A stretch of 64,000 nucleotides of DNA from the NCBI RefSeq assembly GCF_000738675.1, contig NZ_JPUX01000001.1, positions 806,001-870,000 of the forward strand, in the 5' to 3' direction. Shown in pieces: positions 15,787 through 24,412 of this stretch. The notes beneath the pieces are model-generated. The model ran no database searches. It was not told the DNA's origin and was given only the letters and a program-made list of their open reading frames with translations. Source of the DNA: Serratia nematodiphila DZ0503SBS1. Lineage in GTDB: Bacteria; Pseudomonadota; Gammaproteobacteria; Enterobacterales; Enterobacteriaceae. A program made the translations under genes and the position numbers. The stretch's first letter is position 1. Every line of letters begins with the position of its first letter.

Positions 15787-17127
15787 TTATTCGGTGGCGT
15801 TGAGGGCGTCGCCGACGGCGTTGATCAGCGCGTCGATTTGCGCCTCGCTGCTGATGAACGGCGGCGCCAGCTGCAGGGTGTCGCCGCCGTAGCGCACGTA
15901 AAATCCGCTTTCCCAGCAGCGCATCGCCGCCTCGAAGGGGCGCCGCGCCGGTTCGCCGGGCCGCGCCGCCAGCGTGATGCCGGCCGCCAGGCCGATATTG
16001 CGAATGTCGGCGACGTGTTTGGCTCCTTGCAGGCTGTGCACCGCGCGTTCGAAATAGGGCGCAAGCGCCTGTACGCGCTCCACCATCTGTTCGCGCTGCA
16101 GGATGTCCAGCGTCGCCAGCGCGACCGCGCAGCTGACCGGATGGGCGGAGTAGGTGTAGCCGTGCGGGAATTCGAGCTGGTAGTCCGGCTCGCCGCCGTT
16201 CATGAAGGTGTGGTAGATCTCCGGCCGCACCACCACCGCGCCCATCGGCTGCGCGCCGTTGGTCACCTGTTTGGCGATGTTCATGATGTCCGGCGTGACG
16301 CCGAACGCCTCGGCGCCGGTCATCGCGCCGCAGCGGCCGAAGGCGGTGATCACTTCGTCGAAGATCAGCAGAATGTCATGCTGGGTGCAGATCTCGCGCA
16401 GGCGCTGCAGATAGCCGACCGGCGGCACGATCACGCCGGCGGAGCCGGAGAACGGTTCGACGATCACCGCGGCGATCGTCGAGGCGTCGCGCAGCGCGAT
16501 GATGCGGCTGAGCTCATCCGCCAGCTCCGCCCCCTGTTGCGGCATGCCGCGCGAAAAGGCGTTGCCGGCCAGCAGGGTGTGCGGCAGGTGATCCGCCTCG
16601 GCGCCGGCGCCGAACGTCTTGCGGTTGCCGGCGATGCCGCCGACTGAGATACCGCCGAAGTTAACGCCGTGGTAGCCCTTTTCCCGGCCGATAAAGCAGG
16701 TTTTTCCCGCCTGGCCTTTGGCGCGCCAGTAAGCGCGCGCCATTTTCAGCGAGGTGTCCGCCGCTTCCGAGCCGGAGCCGGTGAAGAACACGTAATCCAG
16801 CCCCGCCGGCGTCATCGCTTTGATTTTGTTGGCTAGCTCGAACGACAGCGGGTGGCCGAACTGAAACGCCGGCGAGTAATCCAGCGTCGCCAGTTGGCGC
16901 TGGGCGGCGTCGGTGATTTCCTGCCGGCCGTGCCCCAATCCGCAGCACCACAATCCGGACAGGCCGTCGAAAATCTTTCTGCCGTCGTGGCTGGTGTAAT
17001 ACGCCCCTGCGGCCTGAGTAATGATGCGCGGCTGCGCTTTAAAATTGCGGTTGCCGGTAAAAGGCATCCAATGGGCTTCTAACCCTGCGGCATCGAGACG
17101 ATTAAGCGAATAATTTTCAGCGGCCAT
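15787..17127 (-). CDS. bauA: Omega-amino acid (beta-alanine)-pyruvate transaminase
   Basis: This 446-residue class III PLP-dependent aminotransferase matches the omega-amino acid:pyruvate group: N-terminal HWMPFTGNRNFK, the glycine-rich FFTGSGSEAADTSLKMARAY, FDEVITAFGR and the PLP-lysine segment MNIAKQVTNGAQPMGAV. It would move the amino group of beta-alanine to pyruvate, giving malonate semialdehyde and alanine. It is the promoter-proximal gene of the minus-strand operon and divergent from a LysR-type gene, the same arrangement as bauA/bauR in Pseudomonas. A broader amine substrate range is possible. Confidence 0.87.
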   Translation of the reverse strand: MAAENYSLNRLDAAGLEAHWMPFTGNRNFKAQPRIITQAAGAYYTSHDGRKIFDGLSGLWCCGLGHGRQEITDAAQRQLATLDYSPAFQFGHPLSFELANKIKAMTPAGLDYVFFTGSGSEAADTSLKMARAYWRAKGQAGKTCFIGREKGYHGVNFGGISVGGIAGNRKTFGAGAEADHLPHTLLAGNAFSRGMPQQGAELADELSRIIALRDASTIAAVIVEPFSGSAGVIVPPVGYLQRLREICTQHDILLIFDEVITAFGRCGAMTGAEAFGVTPDIMNIAKQVTNGAQPMGAVVVRPEIYHTFMNGGEPDYQLEFPHGYTYSAHPVSCAVALATLDILQREQMVERVQALAPYFERAVHSLQGAKHVADIRNIGLAAGITLAARPGEPARRPFEAAMRCWESGFYVRYGGDTLQLAPPFISSEAQIDALINAVGDALNATE

Positions 17128-17262
17128 GTTTTCCTCCGGGCAGGAAAATAAGTGCGATTAATTAAATAAAAGGAGTTGTTAACGAATTGTTGTGCGAAAT
17201 TGACTATGTACCGCTTGTTCTCTACTGTGAATAATCATATGTCGAAACTTACTTAAGGTTTT

Positions 17263-18192
17263 ATGCAAGTAAAAAAGCGCGCGTTGCTGGGACAATTGTC
17301 GGATATGGATCTGCGTTTGCTGCGGGTATTCAAGGCCGTGGTCGACTGCGGCGGCATGAGCGCCGCCGAACTGGAGCTGAATATCAGCCTGTCGACCATC
17401 AGCAAGCACATCAAGGATCTGGAGCAGCGGCTGGGCCTGACGCTGTGCCAGCGCGGGCGCGAGGGCTTTGCGGTCACCGACGAGGGGCTGATTATCTACC
17501 AGGAAACCGTCAACCTGCTGGCGGCCACCGAGGCGTTCCGGCGCGGGGTGGACGAGGTGCACCAGCGCATGGGCGGGCAGCTGCACGTGGCGATATTCGA
17601 TCATACGGTCAGCAATCCGCAGGCGCAGATCGGCCGGGCCATCGCGTTATTCAGCGAGCGCGCGCCGGAGGTTTCTTTGCAAATGTATGTGGAGCCGATT
17701 AATACCATTGAACGCGGCGTTATTGACGGGCAATTTCAGGTTGGGGTTATTCCCATGCACCGCAGCGCGGAAAGTTTATCTTATCATTCGTTATTCAGTG
17801 AGAGGATGTTCTTATATTGCGGCGCGCAGCATGAATTATTTTCCGGCCCCCATGAAACATTAAATTGGGATCTGCTGCACAATTATGCCTTCGCCGGATT
17901 AGGCTATCATTCGCCGAATATGGAACTGAGCCTGCAGCAACATTTGCATCGCAAGGCGACGGGGTTTGCGCAGGAGTCGATAGCGACGTTAATTCTGTCC
18001 GGCAAATACGTCGGCTTTCTGCCGGATCACTACGCGGCGTTTTTTGTGGCGCAGAACCTGATGCGGGCGATCAAACCGGCGCTGTTCCGCTATCACTGCG
18101 AATACTCCAGCGTGCTGCGCCGCTCGCCGGTACCGCAGCGGGTGGTGAAGCTGTTCCATGAGTGCCTGCTGGCGGCCCACGGAACAGCGTGA
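17263..18192 (+). CDS. LysR-family regulator, BauR-like
   Basis: The 309-residue protein has an N-terminal LysR helix-turn-helix (about 10-70, DLRLLRVFKAVVDCGGMSAAE, then LSTISKHIKDLEQRLG) and an effector domain. It is divergent from the transaminase gene across 135 bp, so it probably activates the beta-alanine-type operon and controls itself. The second half of the gene uses more AT-rich codons than its neighbours. The effector is likely an omega-amino acid, but this is inferred from position. Confidence 0.8.
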   Translation: MQVKKRALLGQLSDMDLRLLRVFKAVVDCGGMSAAELELNISLSTISKHIKDLEQRLGLTLCQRGREGFAVTDEGLIIYQETVNLLAATEAFRRGVDEVHQRMGGQLHVAIFDHTVSNPQAQIGRAIALFSERAPEVSLQMYVEPINTIERGVIDGQFQVGVIPMHRSAESLSYHSLFSERMFLYCGAQHELFSGPHETLNWDLLHNYAFAGLGYHSPNMELSLQQHLHRKATGFAQESIATLILSGKYVGFLPDHYAAFFVAQNLMRAIKPALFRYHCEYSSVLRRSPVPQRVVKLFHECLLAAHGTA

Positions 18193-18195
18193 CGC

Positions 18196-18288
18196 TTACT
18201 GCTCTTTCTTCTTGCCGAAGATTCTGATCAGCGCGCCGACCAGGATGCCGACCGCGATGCCGGCGAAGATCCAGCCGATGATGCCCAT
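18196..18288 (-). CDS. 30-residue single-helix membrane peptide
   Basis: A short frame with a good ribosome site (AGGAGTAAGGA, five or more bases before the ATG) encodes MGIIGWIFAGIAVGILVGAL followed by IRIFGKKKEQ. One glycine-rich transmembrane helix is followed by a positively charged tail, the look of enterobacterial small membrane proteins. It is convergent with the LysR gene, ending 3 bp after that stop. Codon use is typical of the genome. I do not recognise the family and suggest no function. Confidence 0.65.
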   Translation of the reverse strand: MGIIGWIFAGIAVGILVGALIRIFGKKKEQ

Positions 18289-18318
18289 TTCCTTACTCCT
18301 GCTAGTGCGTTGATCTGA

Positions 18319-18446
18319 TTATACCCGTCATACTTGAAACTGCATCTGTGTTGGCTGCGAGTGCGTACGCCAGTCACTTACTTGAGTAAGCTCCTGGCGA
18401 GCCGCCTCTTGCCGCCGGGATGCAGCTCCAACTATTTAGGGTAGAT
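18319..18446. repeat. ERIC (intergenic repeat unit) element
   Basis: About 127 bp between two genes carry ERIC hallmarks in reverse orientation: an outer end ATACCCGTCAT, then TTGGCTGCGAGTGCG, and a central inverted repeat with CAGTCACTTACTTGAGTAAG and CTCCTGG (18368-18399). The far end, ACTATTTAGGGTA, is the imperfect inverted partner. ERIC elements are non-coding, imperfectly palindromic repeats of enterobacteria, found in transcribed intergenic regions. This copy separates the small peptide gene from the iron alcohol dehydrogenase. Confidence 0.85.
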
Positions 18447-18450
18447 ATCA

Positions 18451-19578
18451 TCATTCAACGCGAAACGCCTCTTCGATCATCCGTTGCCGCTGCGCCGGCG
18501 CATAGTCGATCCAGGAATTCTTACTGTTGGATTTCTCCAGCGCCACCGCCAATTCCTGGCCGGAAATCGGCAAATCATCCTGCCAGAACGGCGCGATGGC
18601 GTGGCGGGTGATGAAATCGGTCAGGTAGCTCTCCGGGCTGTCCTGCCAGTGCGGGTACAGGCGCGCGGCCAGCTCGGCCATCAGTGCGCGCTGCTGCGGC
18701 TGTTCGCTGCTTTCCAGCAGGGTGAGGAACGGCAGCAGCAGGCGGCCGCAGACCTGGCCGTGATGGTAGTCGCGCAGCGCGCCGATCTCGCCGGCGATGC
18801 CGTGAATGACCCCCAGCCCGGCGGCGCTCAGCGTCAGCCCCCCGAGGTACGAAGCTTGCATAATTGCTTCGCGCGCCGCGTCGCTGCGGTTGAGCGCCGG
18901 CCAGGCCGCAAGGAAGTGGCGGATGCCGCTCAGCGACATGTCGCGCGTCATGGCGCCGGCGGTTTTCGACAGATAGGCTTCGAACAGGTGGGTGAAGGCG
19001 TCGATGGCGCAGTAGGCCAGCACCTTGTCCGGGGCACCCGCCAGCAGCTGCGGATCGAGAATGGCGGTGTGCGGCACGAAGTTATTATGGCGCAGCGAGG
19101 CTTTCACTTTGCTGACCTGGGTATCGGTGATCACCGCGTTCTGCGTCACCTCGCTGCCGGTGCCGGCGGTGGTGGGAATGGCGATCAGCGGCAGGGTGGC
19201 GCCGCTGATTTTGCTGTCGCCCACCTTTTCCATATAGCGCAGCGTCGGCAGCGGGTGCTCCACCAGCGCGGAGAACGCCTTGGCGGCGTCCAGCACGCTG
19301 CCGCCGCCGATGGCCACCACGCGCCGCGCCTGGCCGCGCCAGCGCGCCACCCAGGCGTCGATTTCCTGCGGCGACGCCTCGTGGCTGACGATCTCGGTGC
19401 CGATGAACTGCGGCGTCAGCGACTCGCTCAGGCCGGCGTACACCGGGCCGTTGAGAAAAGAGCGGCAGCTGAACAGCAGCGTCGGCTGCGGATCGGCCAG
19501 CAGCAGCGGCGGCAGCTGTTGGATGCTGCCGTGGCCGAACCAGGTCTGGCGGTTGGCGATGATATGGCTGACGGACAT
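18451..19578 (-). CDS. Iron-containing alcohol dehydrogenase
   Basis: The 375-residue protein has the group III iron-dependent alcohol dehydrogenase fold: the dinucleotide motif AIGGGSVLDAAKA, then IPTTAGTGSEVT, and metal-binding histidines in the HLFEAY, GVIHGIAGEIG and DYHHGQVCG segments. The ATG at 19578 follows AAGGAG. It is divergent from a LuxR-type regulator gene with 228 bp between them. It would interconvert an alcohol and an aldehyde or ketone with NAD(P). The substrate is unknown; the adjoining amine-oxidase-like cluster suggests an aldehyde from an amine. Confidence 0.82.
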   Translation of the reverse strand: MSVSHIIANRQTWFGHGSIQQLPPLLLADPQPTLLFSCRSFLNGPVYAGLSESLTPQFIGTEIVSHEASPQEIDAWVARWRGQARRVVAIGGGSVLDAAKAFSALVEHPLPTLRYMEKVGDSKISGATLPLIAIPTTAGTGSEVTQNAVITDTQVSKVKASLRHNNFVPHTAILDPQLLAGAPDKVLAYCAIDAFTHLFEAYLSKTAGAMTRDMSLSGIRHFLAAWPALNRSDAAREAIMQASYLGGLTLSAAGLGVIHGIAGEIGALRDYHHGQVCGRLLLPFLTLLESSEQPQQRALMAELAARLYPHWQDSPESYLTDFITRHAIAPFWQDDLPISGQELAVALEKSNSKNSWIDYAPAQRQRMIEEAFRVE

Positions 19579-19806
19579 GAGGTCTCCTTGACGGCGTTGC
19601 GGGGCGCGATGCCACAGCATAAGCCAGCGGGCGCGGAGCGGCCACCGCTTTCCCCGCCGCGGCAACCTGTGAGTTGTTTAACATGTAAACGATCTCGTTC
19701 TTGCATTTCGGCGCGCCGGATGCTTTTTTAACAGTACCGGCCGTCGTGCGGCCAACCCCATCCGAAATCGGTAGATTGTTAATGTATTAATAATGGCGAG
19801 GCGGGT

Positions 19807-20565
19807 ATGGATATTCAGGTTGAACGCTTGTCTGCGGTGATCGATGCGGTGGCCAGCCCGCGTTTTTATCCCAGCCTGCTGAACTGGCTGGAAGGGTTTT
19901 TCGCCTTCGACAACGCCATCGTCTATGCCTTCGAACGCGGCCGGCCGCCGCGCTGCCTGATCAAAACCGAGCGGGAAAACAGCGACGCGGTCAACCAGAT
20001 CTACCAGCAGGGCGCCTACCTGCAGGATCCGTTTTACCGCGCGCTGAACGACGGCGGCGAAGGCGAGGTGCTCACGCTGCGCCAGTTGGCGCCCTGCGGG
20101 TTTTATCACAGCGACTATTACCGTAACTTTTATCGCAAGACCGGCTGGCACGACGAGGCCGGCGTGCTGCTGCAATTGACGCCGGAGCGCGGGCTGGGAG
20201 TGTTCTTTGGCTCGGCGCGCCGCACGGTGGCGGTGCGTTACCCACAGCGGGCGGATCTGCGCAGCGCGCTGACGCTGGTGAAAAGCGTGGCGCGGCTGCA
20301 CGGCGAAGTGGTGGCGGCACCGGCCGATGCCGACACGGTGAACGACGACGGCGCGCAGCCGCGTTATTTGCTGACGCCGCGCGAGCGCGAGATCGTCGAT
20401 CTGATCCTCGCCGGCTGCGGTTCGCAGCAGATCGCCGACCGGCTGTTCATCAGCCTCGGCACGGTAAAAAACCACCGCAAGAACATCTACGGCAAGCTGA
20501 ACATCGGCTCGCAGGCCGAACTGTTCAGCCTGCTGCTGACTGCCCCGCAGCGGCGCAGCGCGTGA
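19807..20565 (+). CDS. LuxR-family regulator
   Basis: The 252-residue protein ends in a LuxR/FixJ helix-turn-helix (about 182-244, LTPREREIVDLILAGCGSQQIADRLFISLGTVKNHRKNIYGKL, quoted in part: GTVKNHRKNIYGKLN). The N-terminal domain is not a receiver (no phospho-acceptor pattern) and does not clearly match autoinducer binders. The gene is 101 bp upstream of an FAD oxidoreductase, and an inverted repeat in that gap is placed like a LuxR-type activator site. It resembles the MoaR-like regulator at 25736-26383 in layout. The ligand is unknown. Confidence 0.8.
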   Translation: MDIQVERLSAVIDAVASPRFYPSLLNWLEGFFAFDNAIVYAFERGRPPRCLIKTERENSDAVNQIYQQGAYLQDPFYRALNDGGEGEVLTLRQLAPCGFYHSDYYRNFYRKTGWHDEAGVLLQLTPERGLGVFFGSARRTVAVRYPQRADLRSALTLVKSVARLHGEVVAAPADADTVNDDGAQPRYLLTPREREIVDLILAGCGSQQIADRLFISLGTVKNHRKNIYGKLNIGSQAELFSLLLTAPQRRSA

Positions 20566-20585
20566 ATGTTAATTTTTTGTAGCGA

Positions 20586-20631
20586 ATGTCCCTAAGGGGA
20601 CATAGCGGCACGGCTGCCGCCTCCCGATAAT
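20586..20631 (+). promoter_or_regulatory. Palindrome and -10 box before the FAD oxidoreductase
   Basis: Arms ATGTCCC (20586-20592) and GGGACAT (20597-20603) flank TAAG. A -10-like GATAAT lies at 20626-20631. The spacing from the palindrome core to the -10 (about 23 bp) is nearly the same as at two sites of the MoaR-like cluster. This fits a LuxR-type activator bound next to the -35 position. Confidence 0.55.
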
Positions 20632-20666
20632 CCGATGTCATGGCATAGGCAATCGGGAGTGCGGCA

Positions 20667-21968
20667 GTGAACAACGAAATCGAGTCCTTAACCTACTACG
20701 CGGCGACCAAAAAATACGATCTGCGCTTCCCGACGCTGGAAGAGGATCTGGACGTTGACGTGGTGATCATCGGCGGCGGCTTCTCCGGCATCAACACCGC
20801 GCTGGAGCTGGCGGAGAAGGGCATCACCAACATCGCCATCCTCGAAGGCCGCTATCTGGGCTACGGCGGCACCGGACGCAACGGCGGCCAGGTGATGGCC
20901 GGCATCGGCCACGATCTGGAGAAGATCAAACGCCACGTCGGCCCGGCCGGGCTGGAAACCATCTTCAAGATCAGCAACCTCGGCGCCGGCATTATCCGCG
21001 AGCGCATCAAGAAATATGACATCGACGCCGACTTCTGCTTCGGCTACGGCTATCTCGGCAGCAACGTGCGTCAGGAGAAGACCCTGCGCGGTTGGCTGAA
21101 GGAGTTCAGGGCGGTGGCGCCGGAGGAGGAGATCGAGCTTTACACCGGTGCGGAGGTGAAGCAGGTGGTGGGTTCCGACGCCTACACCTGCGCGCTGAAA
21201 CACATGGGCGGCGGCCACGTGCATTCGCTCAACCTGCTGCTGGGCGAGGCCAAGGCGCTGAGCGGCTACGGGGTGAAAATCTTCGAGAACAGCAGCGTGC
21301 TCAACGTGGAATACGGGCCGCGCATCACGGTGCGCACCGCCATGGGCTCGGTGCGCGCCAACAAGATGCTGTGGGCCTGCAACGGCTTCCTCAACGGCAT
21401 GGAACCGCAGATCTACCGCAAGACCATCAACACCTACGCCTTCCAGCTGGCCACCGAGCCGCTGTCTGACGATCTGATCCGTCAGATCAGCCCGATCCGC
21501 GGCGCCTACAGCGACATTCGCCCGGTGATCGACTATTACCGGGTGACCAACGAAAACCGGCTGCTGTTCGGCAGCGCTACCCGCCTGATCGAATATTTCC
21601 CGTCGGATCTCAAGGCCTGGAACCGCAACCTGATGCTGAAGGTGTTCCCGTACCTGAAAGACGTGAAGATCGATCTGGCCTGGGGCGGCCCGCTGTGCTG
21701 CAGCGCCAACCTGTTCCCGCAGATCGGCACGCTGCCGGATCGCGACAACGTGTTTTACGTGCAGGGCTACTCCGGCTTCGGCGTGACGCCGAGCCACATC
21801 GTGTGCAAGGTGCTGGCGGAGGGCATGAGCGAAGGATCCAATCGCTACGATCTGATGAGCTCGATCCCGCATGTCAACATCTTCGGCAAGGACAAGCTGC
21901 GGCGGGTGATGACCACCGCCGGTAAGGTTTGGCACCAGACATCCGGCTACTGGAAAGGCCGCCGTTAA
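20667..21968 (+). CDS. FAD-dependent amine oxidase-like oxidoreductase (PuuB/DadA group)
   Basis: The 433-residue protein carries a dinucleotide-binding motif (DVVIIGGGFSGINTALELAE, about 29-48), the GRYLGYGGTGRNGGQVMAGIG segment of gamma-glutamylputrescine oxidase-type enzymes and a C-terminal NVFYVQGYSGFGVTPSH that closes the FAD site. Such enzymes oxidise amines or amino acids to aldehydes or keto acids with release of ammonia and peroxide. The cupin gene follows after 18 bp and is probably co-transcribed. A polyamine, or a gamma-glutamylated or N-substituted amine, is the likely substrate class. Confidence 0.8.
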   Translation: MNNEIESLTYYAATKKYDLRFPTLEEDLDVDVVIIGGGFSGINTALELAEKGITNIAILEGRYLGYGGTGRNGGQVMAGIGHDLEKIKRHVGPAGLETIFKISNLGAGIIRERIKKYDIDADFCFGYGYLGSNVRQEKTLRGWLKEFRAVAPEEEIELYTGAEVKQVVGSDAYTCALKHMGGGHVHSLNLLLGEAKALSGYGVKIFENSSVLNVEYGPRITVRTAMGSVRANKMLWACNGFLNGMEPQIYRKTINTYAFQLATEPLSDDLIRQISPIRGAYSDIRPVIDYYRVTNENRLLFGSATRLIEYFPSDLKAWNRNLMLKVFPYLKDVKIDLAWGGPLCCSANLFPQIGTLPDRDNVFYVQGYSGFGVTPSHIVCKVLAEGMSEGSNRYDLMSSIPHVNIFGKDKLRRVMTTAGKVWHQTSGYWKGRR

Positions 21969-21986
21969 CCCTCAGAGGAGAATGAC

Positions 21987-22352
21987 ATGAAACCGTTACT
22001 GCTTAAACAACCGCTGCCGGAACTGCTGGAGATCGGCAGCGTCAGCAACCTGGGCGCCACGGTGATCGCCGGCACGCCAAACGTCGGCGTGGCCAGCATC
22101 TTCGGCGAACCGACCGACAACCTGAACTGCGGCGTGTTCAGCTGCACCCGCGGCAGCTTCGTGATGGAGTACCCGTTCGCCGAGCACGCCACGGTGTGGG
22201 AAGGCAGCGCCACCCTGACCAACGAACGCACCGGCGAGTCGGTGCACTATCAGGCCGGCGATTCCTGGTTCGTCGAGAAAGGCACTCCGGTGCGTTGGGA
22301 CATCACCTCGGATCGCTTCGTCAAACACTACCTCGCCATCGTCGAGGGCTGA
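21987..22352 (+). CDS. Cupin-domain protein (DUF861-like)
   Basis: A 121-residue single-domain cupin: FVMEYPFAEHATVWEGSATLTN, quoted in part as EYPFAEHATVWEGSATL, is followed by VHYQAGDSWFVEKGTPVRWDI. It fits the short DUF861 cupins often found next to FAD-dependent amine oxidases in catabolic clusters. AGAGGAG stands before the ATG, 18 bp after the oxidoreductase. It may bind a metal and a small product, or help remove an unstable intermediate; its role is not known. Confidence 0.75.
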   Translation: MKPLLLKQPLPELLEIGSVSNLGATVIAGTPNVGVASIFGEPTDNLNCGVFSCTRGSFVMEYPFAEHATVWEGSATLTNERTGESVHYQAGDSWFVEKGTPVRWDITSDRFVKHYLAIVEG

Positions 22353-22398
22353 CGCCGTCATGCCCCCCTCAGCAGGCTGAATGCCGAGGGGGAGCGCC

Positions 22399-23205
22399 TT
22401 AGCCTAATGCCCGCGCAATAAAGTCGGTTACCCGCTTGAGGATCTGATCCTTATTGGTTTCGTTAAAGCTCTCGTGCCGCCCGCCCGTGTTGATCATCCG
22501 TTCGAAATCGTCGCCCTGCAGACGATCGAGCGCGGTTTGCGTTTCGCTCATCAGTACCAGCCGATCGTCGTCGCCGTGGATCCACAGCGTAGGCAGCGCG
22601 CCGAACCCCGGCCCGGCGTTGATGGCGGCGAGGATCCGTTGCATGGCGCGCAGAGTGGGGCGTTTGAACGGCCCGTGCCACACCAGCGGATCTTCCTGAT
22701 ACGCCGCGCCAACCGCCGGATCGCGCGCCAGGGTGGCGGTATCCAGCGGCGCGTCGGGGATCGTCGGCAACTCGGCCAGATCGGAAATCGCCGTTCTGTC
22801 GCCGAGCAGCGGGCCGGACAGCACCAATGCGCGCACCTCCTCACCATAACGCTGCACGTAGCGGGTGGCGATCATGCCGCCCATCGAATGGCCGATCACC
22901 ACCAGCGGCAGCGTCGGATACTGTTGGCGAAGATGCTCGACCACGCGCTGAACGTCGTCGACCACGGCGTCATAATCCTCGATCAGCACGCGCTCGCCCT
23001 GCGACAGGCCGTGGCCCAGATGATCGGGGCCGAATACCCGCGCCCCCTGTGCCTGCAGCGTGCGCGCCACGTATTGATAGCGGCCGAGATGCTCGCCGTA
23101 GCCGTGCACCAGCAGCGCCAGATAGCGCGGCTTGTCGTTTCCCCAGTCGTGCACGGCGATGTCGCCGTGGCGGCCTTTGATAAAGCTGACGGTTTGTTCG
23201 GACAT
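22399..23205 (-). CDS. Alpha/beta hydrolase, monoacylglycerol lipase-like
   Basis: The 268-residue protein begins with the lipase-type oxyanion segment LLVHGYGEHLGRY and has the nucleophile elbow GHSMGG, an acid in WIHGDDDRLV and a late histidine in GGRHESFNE, a complete Ser-Asp-His triad. The pattern fits the Hydrolase_4 group (monoglyceride lipases and lysophospholipases). No signal peptide is seen, so it is cytoplasmic. It is convergent with the cupin gene and separately transcribed. A role in the neighbouring amine cluster is not evident. Confidence 0.8.
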   Translation of the reverse strand: MSEQTVSFIKGRHGDIAVHDWGNDKPRYLALLVHGYGEHLGRYQYVARTLQAQGARVFGPDHLGHGLSQGERVLIEDYDAVVDDVQRVVEHLRQQYPTLPLVVIGHSMGGMIATRYVQRYGEEVRALVLSGPLLGDRTAISDLAELPTIPDAPLDTATLARDPAVGAAYQEDPLVWHGPFKRPTLRAMQRILAAINAGPGFGALPTLWIHGDDDRLVLMSETQTALDRLQGDDFERMINTGGRHESFNETNKDQILKRVTDFIARALG

Positions 23206-23299
23206 GTTATTGTTCTCATGATGGTAGGGTTGCCCTTCAGCGTAGCGGCTGGCGGCGAGCTTGTCAGGGGCGCCGGATGCGGCGCCCGCAGAGAGGGGA

Positions 23300-24412
23300 T
23301 TACAGGCCGAACTGGCGCGCCAGTTCGTCGAGCGCTTCGCGCTGGAAGCGATTGAAGGCGTCGCGCGGCTGCTGTTGCTGGATGAACTCTAGCAGCGGAT
23401 CCTGCACTTCCGTGCGCACGCCGCTCAGTTGCTCCATCACCGCCAGCCCGCAGAACGGCACGTAGGATTCGGCGTAGCCGCCTTCATGCACCATCACCAG
23501 CTTGCCGCCGCACAGCCGGTCGGCGGCGTCTTGCACCAGCGCGGTCATGGCGCGGAAGCTGTCGCTGTGTAGCTGCATGCGCGCCAGCGGATCGAGCGCG
23601 TTGGCATCGTAGCCGCAGGCGACGATGATCAGCTCCGGCTCGAATTTTTCCAGCGACGGAATAATGATGCGCCGCATCGCGTGCAGGTAGCCGTCGTCGC
23701 CGGCGCCGGCCAGCATCGGCACGTTGACATTGCAGCCTGCCCCGGCGCCTTCACCGCGATCCTGTTCGCCGGAATAGCCCGCCGGGAAGCAGCCGTCCTG
23801 ATGCAGCGACAGCGTCAGCACGTCGCCGCGCTGCCAATAGATATGCTGGGTGCCGTTGCCGTGGTGCACGTCCCAGTCGATCACCGCCACCTTGCCCAGG
23901 CCGTAGCGGGCCTTGGCGCGCTCGATGGCGATGGGAATATTGGCCAGGAAGCAGAAGCCCATCGATTGATCCGGCAGGCAGTGATGGCCCGGCGGGCGCG
24001 ACAGCGCATAGGCGTTATCCAGCTCGCCCTGCAGCACCGCCTCCACCGCCGCGCAGGCCAGTCCGGCGGAGAGTTTGGCGATTTCATAGCTGCCCGGCCC
24101 CAGCGGCGCTTCCTCCCCCAGCAGGCCGCCGCCGCTGTCGCTCACCTGTTTGAAGCGCTGCAGGTAGTGGGCGGGATGGATGCGCAGCAGGTCTTCTTCC
24201 GTCGCCGGTTCGGCGCTCAGCAGGGTGAGTTGGCGCGACAGGCCGGACACGTCCATCAGATTCTTCATGCGCCGCTTGGTTTCCGGCGATTCGGCGTGGC
24301 CAGCGCCGGAAGGCGGTTGCACCCAGCCGCCGACCGGCAGGGTGGTGGCGTGCAGGCCGGTGCTGTGCCAGAAACAGCGTTCATCAAACAAGAAACCGGT
24401 TGTTCTTTTCAC
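23300..24412 (-). CDS. Class II histone deacetylase-like amidohydrolase (acetylpolyamine amidohydrolase group)
   Basis: The 370-residue protein has the zinc-deacetylase core: RPPGHHC, GFCFLANI, VIDWDVHHGNGTQ (zinc-binding Asp and His) and ACGYDANALDPLARM with the third zinc ligand, followed by MVHEGGYAE. Bacterial members deacetylate acetylpolyamines or similar amides. It starts with GTG, overlapping the MFS stop upstream by 4 bp, so the two are coupled. Beside an FAD amine-oxidase-like gene, the context suggests uptake, deacetylation and oxidation of an N-acetylated amine, though the two groups are separately transcribed. Confidence 0.85.
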   Translation of the reverse strand: MKRTTGFLFDERCFWHSTGLHATTLPVGGWVQPPSGAGHAESPETKRRMKNLMDVSGLSRQLTLLSAEPATEEDLLRIHPAHYLQRFKQVSDSGGGLLGEEAPLGPGSYEIAKLSAGLACAAVEAVLQGELDNAYALSRPPGHHCLPDQSMGFCFLANIPIAIERAKARYGLGKVAVIDWDVHHGNGTQHIYWQRGDVLTLSLHQDGCFPAGYSGEQDRGEGAGAGCNVNVPMLAGAGDDGYLHAMRRIIIPSLEKFEPELIIVACGYDANALDPLARMQLHSDSFRAMTALVQDAADRLCGGKLVMVHEGGYAESYVPFCGLAVMEQLSGVRTEVQDPLLEFIQQQQPRDAFNRFQREALDELARQFGL

